From contig NC_079223.1 in the NCBI RefSeq assembly GCF_029633865.1, positions 39,024,706-39,088,705 on the forward strand: 64,000 nt of DNA, written 5' to 3'. The notes under the pieces are model-generated. The model did not search any database. It was not told where the DNA came from and saw nothing but the letters and a program-made list of their open reading frames with translations. A program made the position numbers and the translations under genes. Positions 13,558 to 25,179 of this stretch are shown in pieces (the first letter of the stretch is position 1; each line of letters starts with the position of its first letter). This stretch comes from Lampris incognitus (lineage: Eukaryota > Chordata > Actinopteri > Lampriformes > Lampridae).

Positions 13558-16500
13558 ATGACTCAGCCTGACGTAGCTCATCCTGCTGGAGGGAATGGTT
13601 TTAATTTTCTCACTTGGAATTGTAGGGGCATTAACAACCCAGTTAAACGCAGTAGGGTTCTCCACCACCTCCATCAGTTGAAAGCTCACATTATCTTCCT
13701 CCAAGAAACTCATCTCCAGGTATCACAACACTCAATACTTAGGTGCAGATGGGTGGGTCAGGTGTTCCATTCCTCATTTCAGAGTAGGTCAAGAGGGGTG
13801 GCTATCTTACTTCACAAATCAGTACCTTTTACATGTTCTAATGTGATAGCTGATCCCAATGGTAGATATGTAATTGTCAGTGGTAGGTTATTCGATACGA
13901 AGGTGGTTCTTGTTAATGTTTATGGTCCTAATTGGGACAATGGTGATTTTTTCAAATCGGTTTTCTCCACACTCCCTGATATGTCCTCCCATATGCTGAT
14001 CATAGGCGGTGACTTTAACTGCTGGTTGGACCCACATTTGGATCGATCCTCCACTAAATCTACTACTTTATCAACCTCAGCTGGGGTTGTCCGTACCTTT
14101 ATGTCTGATTTCGCTGTTTCAGACCCTTGGAGAACATTTAATCCATCTGGGAGGGCATACTCTTTTTTCTCTTCGGTACACCACACTTTTACGCGCATAG
14201 ACTACTTCCTTGTAGATGATAGACTTCTCCATTCCATATCTTCGTGCTTATATAATCCAATTGTGGTTTCGGACCATGCCCCTGTCACTATGGGAGTAGT
14301 CTTTCAAACAGCTAATAATCAGAGACCGCCTAGGCGGCTTAACACTCAATTACTCAGTACCGAAAATTTTATTAACTTTGCTTCGGCCCAAATTGACTTT
14401 TTTATGGATACAAATAGAACCCCAGGTATCTCTGCGTCTACCCTATGGGAAACTTTGAAAGCTTATCTTAGAGGTGAAATTATTTCCTACACCACATATG
14501 AGAACAAACTTAAAAAAGATAAATTGTCCATGCTAACACGCCGCATTGCCCAATTAGATAACGCATATTCCGTTTCACCATCTCCAGATATTTATAAGGA
14601 GCGCTTAACTTTGCAAGCAGAATTTGACACTTTGCTAACAGATCAAGTTACTGAGCTGCTTGTCAAGTCTAGGAGCACCTACTATGAACAGGGAGACAAA
14701 GCCAGTAAGTTATTAGCACACAAGTTGCGTCAAGTTTCATCATCACATCAAATTCCCAAAATTCATACATCATCCGGAATATCATTAGACCCTAGGGAGA
14801 TAAATGATGAGTTCAAAAGTTTCTACCAGTCTCTATATACTTCTGAAAGTGATGCTGATTTATCAGAATTTGATGACTTCTTCCACTCCCTTGATGTACC
14901 TTTAGTCAACCAGGATTTGTTTAAAGAATTAGAACAACCAATCACTGTTGAAGAACTGTCTAGAGCTGTCAAATCCCTTCAATCCAGGAGAAGCCCAGGG
15001 CCTGACGGTTACTCGACAGAGTTTTATAAAAAGCTTTTCCCCAAAATAGCCCCTATTCTAATTGAAATGTATAATGAAGCATTTGTTAATGGTATTCTTC
15101 CACAGACTCTCACTCAAGCGACTATCTGTTTAATTCTTAAAAATAATAAAGACCCTCTTGAATGTGCATCATATCGTCCAATTAGCCTGTTAAATGTTGA
15201 CTATAAGATTTTAGCCAAACTTCTGGCAACACGCCTGGAAACAGTTCTCCCATCGATTATCTCTCCTGATCAAACAGGATTTATTAGAAATAGACATTCA
15301 TTCTTCAATCTTAGGCGACTATTTAATATCATGTACAATTCCTCTGACACCAACACCTTGGAGGCCATTATATCCCTGGACGCGGAGAAGGCGTTTGACA
15401 GGGTGGAGTGGAAGTACCTTTTCTATACACTAAATAAATTCGGCTTTGGTTCAAAATTCACTACTTGGGTAAGACTTCTGTATGCGTCCCCCCCAAGCCT
15501 CTGTCAGGACTAATAACACTCAGTCAGGCTGTTTCCCTCTGCAACGGTCAACACGCCAGGGTTGCCCTCTAAGCCCTTTATTGTTTGCTCTCACCATAGA
15601 ACCCCTTGCAATAGCACTTCGTTCCAACCCTCTTATCAAAGGTATAGTTAGATACGGACATGAGCACAAGGTGTCTTTATATGCAGATGACTTATTGCTA
15701 TACACATCTAATCTTTCTGTTTCTGTTCCTGCTGCCCTTGCTACTATTACATCCTTTGGTCATTTATCAGGGTATAAACTGAATCTCAGTAAAAGCGAAA
15801 TGATGCCGCTTAATGTGACCGCGGAAAAATTCCCATTACATACCTTGCCATTCAAAGTTGCTCATAGTTGTTTCACTTATCTTGGTGTACAGGTCACGAG
15901 TCGATTTGAAAACCTTTTTCGGGCCAACTTTTCCTCGCTTTTAACCCACACTAAGGATGATCTTGAACGCTGGTCAGTGATGCACCTCTCTTTAGTAGCG
16001 AGAATTAATTCTGTTAAAATGAACACACTCCCTAAATTTTTATATCTACCGATTTTTCTTCCCAACACATTTTTCAAAAAAATAGACGGCCTAATTCTAC
16101 CTTTGATATGGGATAAGAAGACTCCTAGGATACGAAAACAGCTCTTGCAGAGACCCAAGTCAGACGGAGGTATGGCGCTACCAGATTTTAGATTTTATTA
16201 TTGGGCGGCTAATCTTAGGGTCATTCAGTTCTGGTTGCGAGGTGGAGAGATGTCCCCGTCCCCAATTTGGTTAAAGATGGAAGCTGCTTCGTCTGTACCG
16301 GCATCATTGTCTTCCCTCGCTCACTCCTCCATTACAGGCCCTTATTCCTCTTTCACCAAGAATGTGTGTGTCAAAACAACATTGAGGATCTGGAATCAAT
16401 TTAGACGCCATTTTGGGTTTCAGACAACGTCTCTTTCTGCTCCGGTGGCCTCGAACCCTGCTTTTGCCCCATCTATGGTTGATAGTGCTTTCTCAATATG

Positions 16501-17374
16501 GTCTAGTCTTGGTATAAAAAGGTTTAAAGATCTCTACATTGACAATACATTTAGTACGTTTGAGCAACTAGCAGTTAAATTTGGTCTTCCCAGGCATCAT
16601 TTTTTTAGATTTTTACAGATCCGGAGTTACGTCCGCAATTTGGATCCTCATTTCCCCACCCTTCCTGGTGAAACACAGTTTGACACCTTTCTCACCCCGC
16701 TTCCCACTCTGAAAGGTACCTTGTCAATAATTTATAGACAAATTTGTTCTTTAAGAATTGCCTCACTTAATGACATTAAATCCTCATGGGAGGAGGAACT
16801 GGGGGAGGGAATATCTGATGGGCTGTGGGAGAGGGCACTCGGAAGGGTAGATACCTCTTCGGTCTGCGCCCGACATGGTCTCATTCAATGCAAAATCATT
16901 CATAGGGCTCATTGGACCAAAGCGAGACTAGCGAAAATTTACAAAGACATAAATCCTAACTGTGTGAGGTGTAACCAGTCTCCTGCTAATCATGTGCACA
17001 TGTTTTGGTGTTGCTCATCTCTTGATGGTTTTTGGAAAGATATTTTTAGCACACTTTCAGAAGAATGTGACACACAGATCAAGCCAGACCCTTTTATTGC
17101 GCTATTTGGGGTGCCCTCGCCCACATTGCAACTGACCAATATTAATAAGGATTTTATTGCCTTTGTTACCCTGTTGGCGAGACGATTGGTTTTGCTTACT
17201 TGGAAATCCTCTGTACCCCCTTCTCATGCTCTTTGGATTAAGTCTGTTTTAAATTGTATAAAGCTGGAAAAAATTAGGCACACACTCAAAGAGTCTCTAA
17301 ACAAATTCTGGGCAATGTGGACCCCCTTCTTTTCTTATGTTAAGCGACTTCATTTCCCTGTTATTCCAGAGTGA
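13558..17374 (+). pseudogene. L1 ORF2: AP endonuclease and reverse transcriptase, single frameshift
   Basis: ORF2 is open from 13558 to 15513 and again from 15482 to 17374. The break is an extra C in a C7 run near 15488-15494; otherwise it reads as one protein of about 1,271 residues. The N-terminus is an exonuclease/endonuclease/phosphatase domain (NFLTWNCRGINNPVKRSR; LQETHL; IIGGDFNCWLD; VVSDHAPV). The reverse transcriptase follows, with RSPGPDGYSTEFYK, SYRPISLLNVDYKILAKLLA, IISLDAEKAFDRVEW, RQGCPLSPLLFAL and the catalytic SLYADDLLLY (about 15675-15710). Near the C-terminus is a Cys/His motif (NCVRCNQSPANHVHMFWCC). Target-primed reverse transcription is the known function of the family. Confidence 0.9.
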
Positions 17375-17792
17375 TGTGTGTGTCTATATATATATACATA
17401 TTTTTTCCTTTTTATTGATGTCCTTGTTGGATGGAGGTGGGGGCGTGGCAAGCTCCGTTGATGAAGGAGGCAGGGTGTATGTGTACATGATGTCTGTGAG
17501 GGACTGTGCTGGGTTGGCTGGCCTGCGGACAAGTGCATTGGAATATGTGTACTTGTATTTATTTATTTATTTTTTTTATTTTAGTTAATTTGTTTTGATT
17601 TGATTTGATTTTTTTTTTCTCCTTTGAGGGTGTGTTTTTATTCCTCATTGTATTCTGGTGTGTTAGTGTATTGTTGGATGTGTTTTGTGTTCATGCTGTA
17701 CAACTTATGAGGACAATCATTTTGTAAATGTTGATTGTGCGGAAAATTCAATAAACAAAGTTCTAAAAAAAAAAAAAGAATTGGACCAGAGG

Positions 17793-19229
17793 ACGAGGTC
17801 TGGTCGCAAGGTGGTTGTTGCGATCTCTGTCGGGAAGATGAGCTTCTGGCCTAAATCCACTCGCATTTCCCAATCCCTGGCTGAGTTTAGTGAGCCTAAG
17901 TTGGGAAGTGAAGGGTTGGCCTTCAGTTTATCCCCCTCTCGAATGAAAGCTGGAAACCGCCAGGGCCCTTCCTGGTTGTTGAAGGGTTGGGCATTGATGG
18001 AAACCCTCTTGCAATCGAGTTCAGCTGCCAAGCACCTGAGCACCTGATTGTGTCACCAGGTGTATCTGCCTTGGGTAAGGCTGGTCTTGCAGCCAACCAA
18101 GATATGCTTGAGGGTTGCTGGGGCTGTACACAGGGAGCAAGATGGATTCTCTCCAAACCAGAGATTTAGATTTATAGAGGGCAGGACATCATATGTGGCC
18201 TTGATGATGAAACTCAGCCTGTTTGATTCCATGCTCCAGAGCTCACTCCATGTGAGTTTCCTCTTTTCAACACCCTCCCACCTCATCCAGCGACCCTGTT
18301 TGGCTTGTGCTATGGCTTTAGCACATCTGGCTGCTTCTTCCTGTCGGCGGACCTCCTCAACCACCATAGTTCGCCGTTCGGTAGTAGTCGCCTTTTGCCA
18401 GGTAGGTGTTTTTATTCCCAGGCCAAGGCCGCCTCTGCCTTGTTGAACATGGCCTACTACGTCTCGGTGGCGGAGGGCAGATTTCGCCTCCTGTACAGCT
18501 GCAGCCGGGGTCCATTTCTTCCCTGATGCTAGGGTTGGAGCAACTCCTCTCACTACTGGGTCTCAGGATTCTGTGAGGGACATGTCCAGCCTCACTTTGG
18601 CACATTTGAATTCCTCAACCAGGCTGGAAATTGGCAGTGCGAGGGCTCCATTGCCGTAGAGTCCAACACTGCTGAGGCACCTTGGCAGTCCAAGCCACTT
18701 CCTCACCTGCGAGTTCACTAGCCTCTCCAAGCGATTGGCATGAGATAGTGAGACTTCATACATGGTTATTGGCCACATGAGTCGGGGTAGCAGCCCAAAC
18801 TGAAAGCACCAAAGCTTCAACTTCCCGGGCAGTGCAGTGTTGTTGATTTGCCTGAGGCCACTGATTGTATCCTGGCGAAGTTGCTCCAGTTGCTGGGTGT
18901 CTTTGAGGTCTGCATTGTACCACCGTCCGAGGCTCTTGATGGGCTTCTCCCGGACTGTGGGGATTGGTTGATCACTAATGCAGAACCGTTCATCTGCTAG
19001 TTGGCCTTTGACAATGGAGATGCTGCAAGATTTACTTGGTTTAAACTCCATTCGTGCCCACTTGATGTTCTCCTGGAGTTTCTGCAGCAGGCGCCTGGTG
19101 CATGGTTTTGTTGTTGCTATGGTGGTCAAGTCATCCATGTACGCCCAGATTGGTGGAAGACGCAGGCCATTCCTGGACCTTTCGCTTCCCACCACCCATC
19201 GAGATGCACGGATGACGAGCTCCAGAAGT
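17793..19229 (-). pseudogene. RLE-type LINE, reverse-transcriptase part (5'-truncated)
   Basis: Read right to left, this encodes a reverse transcriptase from just upstream of its catalytic box (LPPIWAYMDDLTTIATT, about 19160-19110), through KPIKSLGRWYNADL and a long thumb/connector region. It then has a CCHC motif (CSLCTAPATLKHILVGC, near 18130-18080) and the start of a nuclease domain (TTLRPDLVLWSNS). The order RT, CCHC, PD-(D/E)XK-like nuclease is characteristic of the R2/R4/Hero-like group of restriction-like-endonuclease LINEs; the exact clade is uncertain. Frames are broken at several points. The 5' end stops abruptly near 19229, and its 3' part is at 11270-11704 beyond the L1 insertion. 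Confidence 0.7.
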
Positions 19230-20520
19230 TAAAATGGACAATGCAAAATGCACAAAATTTCCACATGCGACTGTGTTGCCAAATATCATAACAGCATTAT
19301 GAAATTCACAGATGACACCATAGTAATTGGACTGATAAATGACAACCATGAAGATGCCTATAGGAAGGAGGTGAGGAACCTCATTATCATCATCATCATC
19401 GGTGGTGACTCGCGGTCGGGTATGACTGTCCTCCTTCTAGGTCCGCGTAGGTATCCTTGCAGTAGGACGCCTGTGCATGACAGCTTTTTACATGGAGTGG
19501 CTGATGCGCCTGCAGCCACCACACGGTCCTTGGCAGGGAGTGGCCAGAAACCAATGACATGGGGAATCTAGACGATTGGGGACCACCCTCTGTTGCAGCC
19601 TTCATCTGCCTTCACTGGCATTGTCTTCCGCCAGTTCCACTGTTGAGGTCTTTGTTGGATCACGCTTCGTCTGGAACCTCCCCCTTGACCTATCCGCCTT
19701 GGGTGACCCTACCAGGAGTCAAGCTCCAGACAGCATAGCTCTTGGGATCATTGGTACATGCAAGCTTCTCCACCAGGACGAGGTGGTGATCCAGGGGAAG
19801 GGCAAGGGACCTATACATATGTTGATAACAACCTCTCCCTCAATGCTGAGAAAACAGGGAGATAATTGTTGGTTTTAGGAAGTCCAAAACAGTTCAGACA
19901 CCAGTTTACATCAACGGTGTCCCTGTTGAAATTGTGAAGAACTTCAAATTTTTAGGCATTCAGATCTCAAACTCCCTCTCCTGGTCTCTGCACACCAGTT
20001 GTGTCATTAAGAAGGCAAAACAGAGACTATATTTTCTGAGATGTCTTGAAAAATCCAGAATGTCCACAAAAACCTTGGTCAGTTTCCATCAGACTACCAT
20101 AGAGAGCATCCTTACTGGAAGCATACTAGTGTGGTTTGGCACCCTGACTGAACAGGACCACAAACAACTGAAAGGGATAGTAGAAATGGCTTCAAACATC
20201 ATAGGAACAGCACTGCCACAGCTTCAGGACATGTACACCACCTGTTGCAGAAGGAAGGCCCTAAGTATGATGGAGGACACCAGCCACCCAGCACATGGTC
20301 TGTTCTCCCCCCTTATCTCAGGACAACGCTTACAGAGCATCAGAGCTCCAACCAGCCGCCTCATGTGGGATTTCTGATTTCTTATTATTTTTTTTGTTAT
20401 TCTTTATTATTTCCTTACACATAGTTTAAGGGCTGAGAGAGCCAGGGCACATGCATTTCATTGCATTTGAAGGTACATGGTATACTTTTCATATGTATAT
20501 GACAATAAAGTGAAACTTGA
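19230..20520 (+). mobile_element. Non-LTR retrotransposon fragment (CR1/Rex1-like), interrupted
   Basis: The plus strand encodes the end of a reverse transcriptase. FTDDTIVIGLINDNHEDAYR (19304-19370, around the catalytic DD) is followed, after an interruption at about 19386-19811, by NNLSLNAEKT and VKNFKFLGIQISNSLSWSLH, and then an open stretch to a stop at 20375-20377 (LIKKAKQRLYFLR-like, SIRAPTSRLM). The 3' region ends in ACAATAAAGTGAAACTTGAA near 20520. Fish LINEs with this C-terminus are common; the clade assignment is from memory and tentative. Confidence 0.65.
19386..19811. repeat. Unclassified insertion of about 425 bases inside the LINE
   Basis: This segment begins with an ATC-repeat and GGTGGTGACTCGCGGTCGGG and splits the LINE frame between EVRNL and NNLSL. 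Short similar sequences at the two edges (AGGAACCTCAT near 19374; AGGGACCTATA near 19807) could be a degenerate target-site duplication. I could not classify it. Confidence 0.4.
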
Positions 20521-20676
20521 ACTTGACTTGATCATTTGTCATGTTTGAAGATTCACTTATTCAACTCTTAAGTAGGCTTTCTGGAGCTCATTCAAGCACA
20601 AGAAACAATGTAAGAATACAGACAGGCACATCACAGCCCCAACTATTCCATCATTGATTCCACATGAGTGATATAC

Positions 20677-20731
20677 CTCTCTTCGGTTCTATTCATGCTC
20701 CTTCTGAAGCTTCTCCACCTGCCCATCTAGT
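20677..20731 (-). pseudogene. Coiled-coil exon with in-frame stop, possible iqank1 remnant
   Basis: A 55-base segment with a good acceptor (CCCACAG before 20731) and a donor (GAG|GTATAT after 20677) reads LDGQVEKLQKEHE, then TAG (20691-20689), then NREE. The flanking splice signals suggest an exon, and the stop would be a CAG-to-TAG-type nonsense change. It lies on the same strand as the ankyrin exons to its right. Confidence 0.35.
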
Positions 20732-21248
20732 CTGTGGGAAACGCAGGCCATTGTTATTTTTCTCCACCAAAAAAGCTATCCTCAGACATCTGTCCTGTTC
20801 TCAATGACGTGACATTCCAGTAAATGGTGTCTTAGTGCAGTGTAATTACAGGACATGCCTCGGGATATGATCCAAGAGAAAACAATACAGCTACAGTGAA
20901 GTCAAATAAGTGCAAAACAAGTTCAAGAAGAGAAGAGCATGAGTTGATGTGCTCTTCTTCTACTACTCTCAGGTAGCTATTCTAACTTCATTGTGAACTT
21001 ACTTTCCAAGGGGTTGTGCAGATGTGCCCATTAAAGGGAGAAACTGTGAACAAAGCCTTGTGGAATGTTTTAAAGAACGGGGGTCTGGGTAGGGTGGGAT
21101 GAGAGAACGACTAATGTTTCCCGGTCAAGGTCTCTTCCCCCCCTCTGCTCCTCCTGCACTCTCCTCTCTTTCTCTCGCTCCTTTTTTAGCAGCATTGAGT
21201 CAGTGAGACTCAACACAGCTTACACAGGTTCTGACAACGCAATCTGCA
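20732..21248. other. No supported gene
   Basis: Unique-looking sequence leading into the CA/CT minisatellite. Nothing coding or repetitive is recognised. Confidence 0.3.
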
Positions 21249-21823
<575 letters not shown>

Positions 21824-21996
21824 GAACTAGAATTTCAAAATGCCTGGAAAAAAGATTGTAAATGGCGGCAAATAAAATAACATACATTTTTAAACACTCA
21901 TCGCCTCACCCAGACATCTACATGCAACCCTATATCAGAAACAGGCTGTCAACAAGCACAACAAAACACAAATCACATATACACATGCACACCTAC

Positions 21997-22476
21997 TCTG
22001 TAGTACACCCATCATTTGCATAGATCCTTGGTTTTTCACCCAGTTGCAGCAAGCATTGCACTGTCCCACCATGGCCACCAAACATGGCTCTGCAAAGTGG
22101 TGTCCGGCCAAAACCCCCTTGAAACATAACAACACCTAAAACTTTTCCACACCTCTGTGCAGTCATTTGTATATAGTATATGTCGGTGACATTCACTCCC
22201 ATAAAGCTAAAGTCTATAACGTAGACTGGTGGAGAGTTCTCTCACCTTTGTGTTAACATCTTCTCCTTTCCCCACCAATAGGGTGGTGATATCTGGCTGC
22301 TTCCCACCCCACAGCCGCTAACACGGCAGTGTTGCCATCGGCATCAGTTATATTTACCATCTGGAGTTGGCTGATCCGCCAGTGGCCTTTGCCTGCCTCA
22401 GCAAACCCAACATGTCTCCCTCAGAAACCCATGTTGGAGCGTGCATGCAGTCATCTTTGGAATCTCTCGTGGCCTC
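21997..22476 (-). pseudogene. iqank1: Ankyrin-repeat exons, possible iqank1, with frame breaks
   Basis: Read right to left, 22476-22246 encodes VSEGDMLGLLRQAKATGG, then in another frame MVNITDADGNTAVLAAV, then in a third frame GKQPDITTLLVGKGEDVNTK up to a GT donor at 22245-22244. The next exon, 22117-21997, gives FGRTPLCRAMFGGHGGTVQC, then LLQLGEKPRIYANDG, and ends at GTAGGT. DADGNTA and GRTPL followed by GGH are ankyrin-repeat signatures. Three frame changes in about 250 bases, each in a short G-rich or repeated stretch, point to a decayed gene or to consensus errors. Human FAM83H is close to IQANK1, an IQ-motif and ankyrin protein, which motivates the symbol; the domain calls are seen, the orthology is inferred. 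Confidence 0.45.
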
Positions 22477-22556
22477 TCTAAGTGACATGAATACTGGAAA
22501 AAATTCTGATATTCTTGTAATGTAGGGCATTTCTTGGAAGACGGTGACTGCTTCTT

Positions 22557-22870
22557 ATGACGAATCTTTATGATTCATATAAAAAAAACTCATATAACAC
22601 TTTGATTTTTCTCCACTACTTTTATATTTTCATTTTCACTTTCATTCTTTCATTTCATTTCTTTTCATTTTTCCTTTTCATTTTATTCTATTCTTTTTAT
22701 TTCATTTTTATTTTGTTTTTATTGTTATTTATTATTATAATAGCATAATATTATAATATAATATTATACAATTATTTCTTGTTTTATATTCTTTATTTTT
22801 AGTTTATTTTAATTTATTATTTTATTTCATTTTATTAATTTTATTCTACTCTTTTCAGTTGTGTTCCTTG
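22557..22870. repeat. AT-rich low-complexity tract
   Basis: About 300 bases of T-rich ATTTT/ATTTC-type simple sequence and ATAATATT repeats. No gene is present. Confidence 0.85.
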
Positions 22871-22939
22871 AATCACGCGCAACAATCCATCTTCAATATT
22901 TCAGGAGGGGGCTCACTTATCTTTGGGCAGATAATGTGA

Positions 22940-23262
22940 GTGTGCAACTTTGCATCGAGGCTAGTCACCACTGCAAAACACGTAATATTCAAGTCTGGGT
23001 GTTGTGACTTGGCTAATTCATCAGTCTCATTCATCTCAGTCATCAATTGCAGATGCGTCATTTCCATCAGCGAGCATGATCTCACATCCATGAGAACTGC
23101 TAGGACTTCCTTCCCCTCTCCATCAAACGCTGATCCCAGGGAGCTGCCCCTCTTCCTTTCTTTTCTCGCTGCTGCTTCCTCTTCCTGGGCCGCTCCGCCT
23201 CTTCCTCTTCTCTCCCCCACCAGAGAGAGAGCAACCAAGAGACATGTCAAAACAAAAGACAT
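22940..23262 (-). pseudogene. Charged minus-strand frame, possible upstream exon of the ankyrin gene
   Basis: The minus strand has an open stretch rich in Glu, Arg and Lys (EEEAAARKERKRGSS) followed by VLAVLMDVRSCSLMEMTHLQ and LMTEMNETDELAKSQHPDLN. It lies immediately upstream of the ankyrin exons on the same strand, so it may be part of the same gene. Exon limits are unclear and there is no decisive homology, so this is a weak call. Confidence 0.25.
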
Positions 23263-23784
23263 ACTTGCATTTCCACACGTAGAATTTCAGTTATTGGTGC
23301 ATGAGGGCGAAGAAGAAAAAAACAACCCCGCAACAGTTTATTTGTTCTGTTCAAAAAAAGTTGCAAAACTTATATTCGCCAACATATCAATAACATTTCA
23401 GGATATCAGTCTGTCAAGAGTACCCAGCTGTGCCAGCTTTTCTTCATCCACATTAGACAACCATACATTTATTTAGTTTAGGTTTTTTTCTTTCAGATCT
23501 TATTTAAGGACTATGTCTATGCTTTTTTTTGTTTGCCTCTCCCCCTGGTGTTTCTTATTCGGCTTTGAGAAATGTGACTGCTGCTCCCCTCCATCATGTT
23601 ACTATTAGTTCAGTTAGTTAATTATTCTGGATTTATGGCTTACGACTTACATCACCTGTCATAAAGTATCTCTTGGGTAGCAAAGGGTATCTTTAATACT
23701 CTTTTATAACATTAGCTGACCTCTTTATCGAAGCAACCCATGAGTGCCTCATCGTCCTGCTTCTCTCAGTTTATGACCTATTTG

Positions 23785-24115
23785 GCGACACAGTGTCCCA
23801 GTGGTTAGCACTGTTGCCTCAGAACAAGAAGGTCCTGGGTTCGAACCCCAGGCCGTTCCAGATCTTTTCTGTGTAGAGTTTGCATGTTCTCCCCGTGTCT
23901 GCGTGGGTTTACTCCGGATGCTTCGGTTTCCTCCCACCATCGAAAAGACATGCATGTTAGGGTTAATACTCCTGCCTGTGCCCCTGAGCAAGGCAATGCA
24001 AAGAAGAACTGGAGTTGGTCCCCGGGCGCTGCAACTGCCCACTGCTCCAATACAATAGGATGGGTTAAATGCAGAAAGCAAATTCATTGTAAGAATACAA
24101 TGCCAAAATAAACTG
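23785..24115 (+). repeat. tRNA-derived SINE, divergent 3' half
   Basis: The head has an A-box-like CAGTGGTTAGCAC and a strong B box (GGGTTCGAACCCC). The middle matches the other SINE copies (GTTTGCATGTTCTCCCCGTG). The 3' half then diverges (CCTGTGCCCCTGAGCAAGGC; CCCACTGCTCC; GGATGGGTTAAATGCAGA) and ends near CAATAAA-like and TTCTTTCC repeats at about 24110-24140. It seems to be a subfamily sharing only the 5' module. Confidence 0.65.
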
Positions 24116-24340
24116 GCTTTCTTTCCTTCTTTCTTTCTTTTTTCTGGCGGGCAAGCAAACTGACGCATGGCCCGTTGGATGGCCCATACAGCTCAGTTTT
24201 TTCCTGTTGGCTCCACAACCATTGCAACAACATGAAGATGCAAGATTAGACAGATCCCCCCCCCCCCTTCAGTATAGTCATAATCATGTGCTGCATCACT
24301 ATGTGTGTGCCATGATAGGATAGACAAACAGTGAAAGTAA

Positions 24341-24424
24341 ATCCAAAGGAGTTGAATCAAGTGCAACTGGACTTGGTATATATATCCGTCCAGTCCAGTT
24401 GCACTTGATTCAACTCCTTTGGAT
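24341..24424. repeat. Perfect inverted repeat, 32-bp arms
   Basis: The arms 24341-24372 and 24393-24424 are exact reverse complements, with a 20-base AT-containing loop between them. The structure is a strong cruciform/hairpin former. Flanking GTGAAAGTAAA and GCGAAAGTAAA form a loose direct repeat around it. Confidence 0.95.
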
Positions 24425-24620
24425 AACCATGACCTGGATGAAAGAGAACATTCACAGACAGCGAAAGTAAAGAAAACTGAGGGGGGAAAAACATGGTTCT
24501 TTAAGAATATGCAAGGATGACAATTTTATTTCAATGTAATAGAGTAGTACCAATATATTTCAGATTGAAAATATAATACTTGGGTAAAAGTACTTTCATA
24601 AAAAAGCTACTTTCAGCACC

Positions 24621-24751
24621 ATTCATTCATTCATTATTCAAACCGCTTAACCTGCTCTCAGGGTCGCGGGAATGCTGGAGCCTATCGCAGCAGTCATTGG
24701 GCGGCAGGCAGGTAGACACCCTGGACAGGCCGCCAGGCCATCACAGGGCCA

Positions 24752-24783
<32 letters not shown>

Positions 24784-24870
24784 GGACAATTTAGTATGGC
24801 CGATTCACCTGACCTGCATGTCTTTGGACTGGGAGAGGAAACCGGAGCACCTGGAGGAAACCCATGCAGA
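24621..24870 (-). repeat. tRNA-type SINE 3' part with internal (CA)n
   Basis: Reverse-strand copy of the SINE body: CATTC repeats, AACCGCTTAACCTGCTCTCA, GGATGCTGGAGCC-like sequence, a (CA)14 tract at about 24751-24779 and then the conserved TTTAGTATGGCCGATTCACC. The tRNA-like head is missing. Confidence 0.7.
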
Positions 24871-25179
24871 GATGCGCAGAATAAGAAATATCTTACATAT
24901 AATAGGGGTGCCCTGATGGACGACCTAATAGGTGAGGTGAGGTGAGGTTACATAAAAGGCCATTTGTGGAACCAGAAATGGTTCTTCTATGGCCTCACTC
25001 CATGTTTAAATCCTGAATTAATTCAACGAAACAATAATTCAACGAAAAACATTAAACTGTAAATGTTGAAACATGACAGGAGCATGGACTTTCAAGAGTC
25101 AAAAATGCACTATCGCGCATTGGAACTTTGTCATTTTCCATTCTTCTCATTTAACAATGTTATAATAATAATAATGATC

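Larger units (their letters stand above)
11705..17792 (+). mobile_element. L1/Tx1-type LINE with 16-bp target-site duplications
   Basis: A full-length-looking L1-clade retrotransposon at 11721-17776, flanked by identical 16-base direct repeats (AGAATTGGACCAGAGG at 11705-11720 and 17777-17792). It starts with a GC-rich leader (11721-11888), then ORF1 (11889 to about 12830), a spacer of about 730 bases with a tandem repeat, ORF2 (13558-17374), a T-rich 3' untranslated region with AATAAA near 17750 and a short poly(A) at 17765-17777. It sits inside an older RLE-type LINE on the opposite strand. The intact duplications and nearly open ORF2 indicate a recent insertion. Confidence 0.9.

Noticed and set aside
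22940-23476. 178-codon plus-strand frame
   Set aside because: It is antisense to the better-supported minus-strand charged frame and has no recognisable features.
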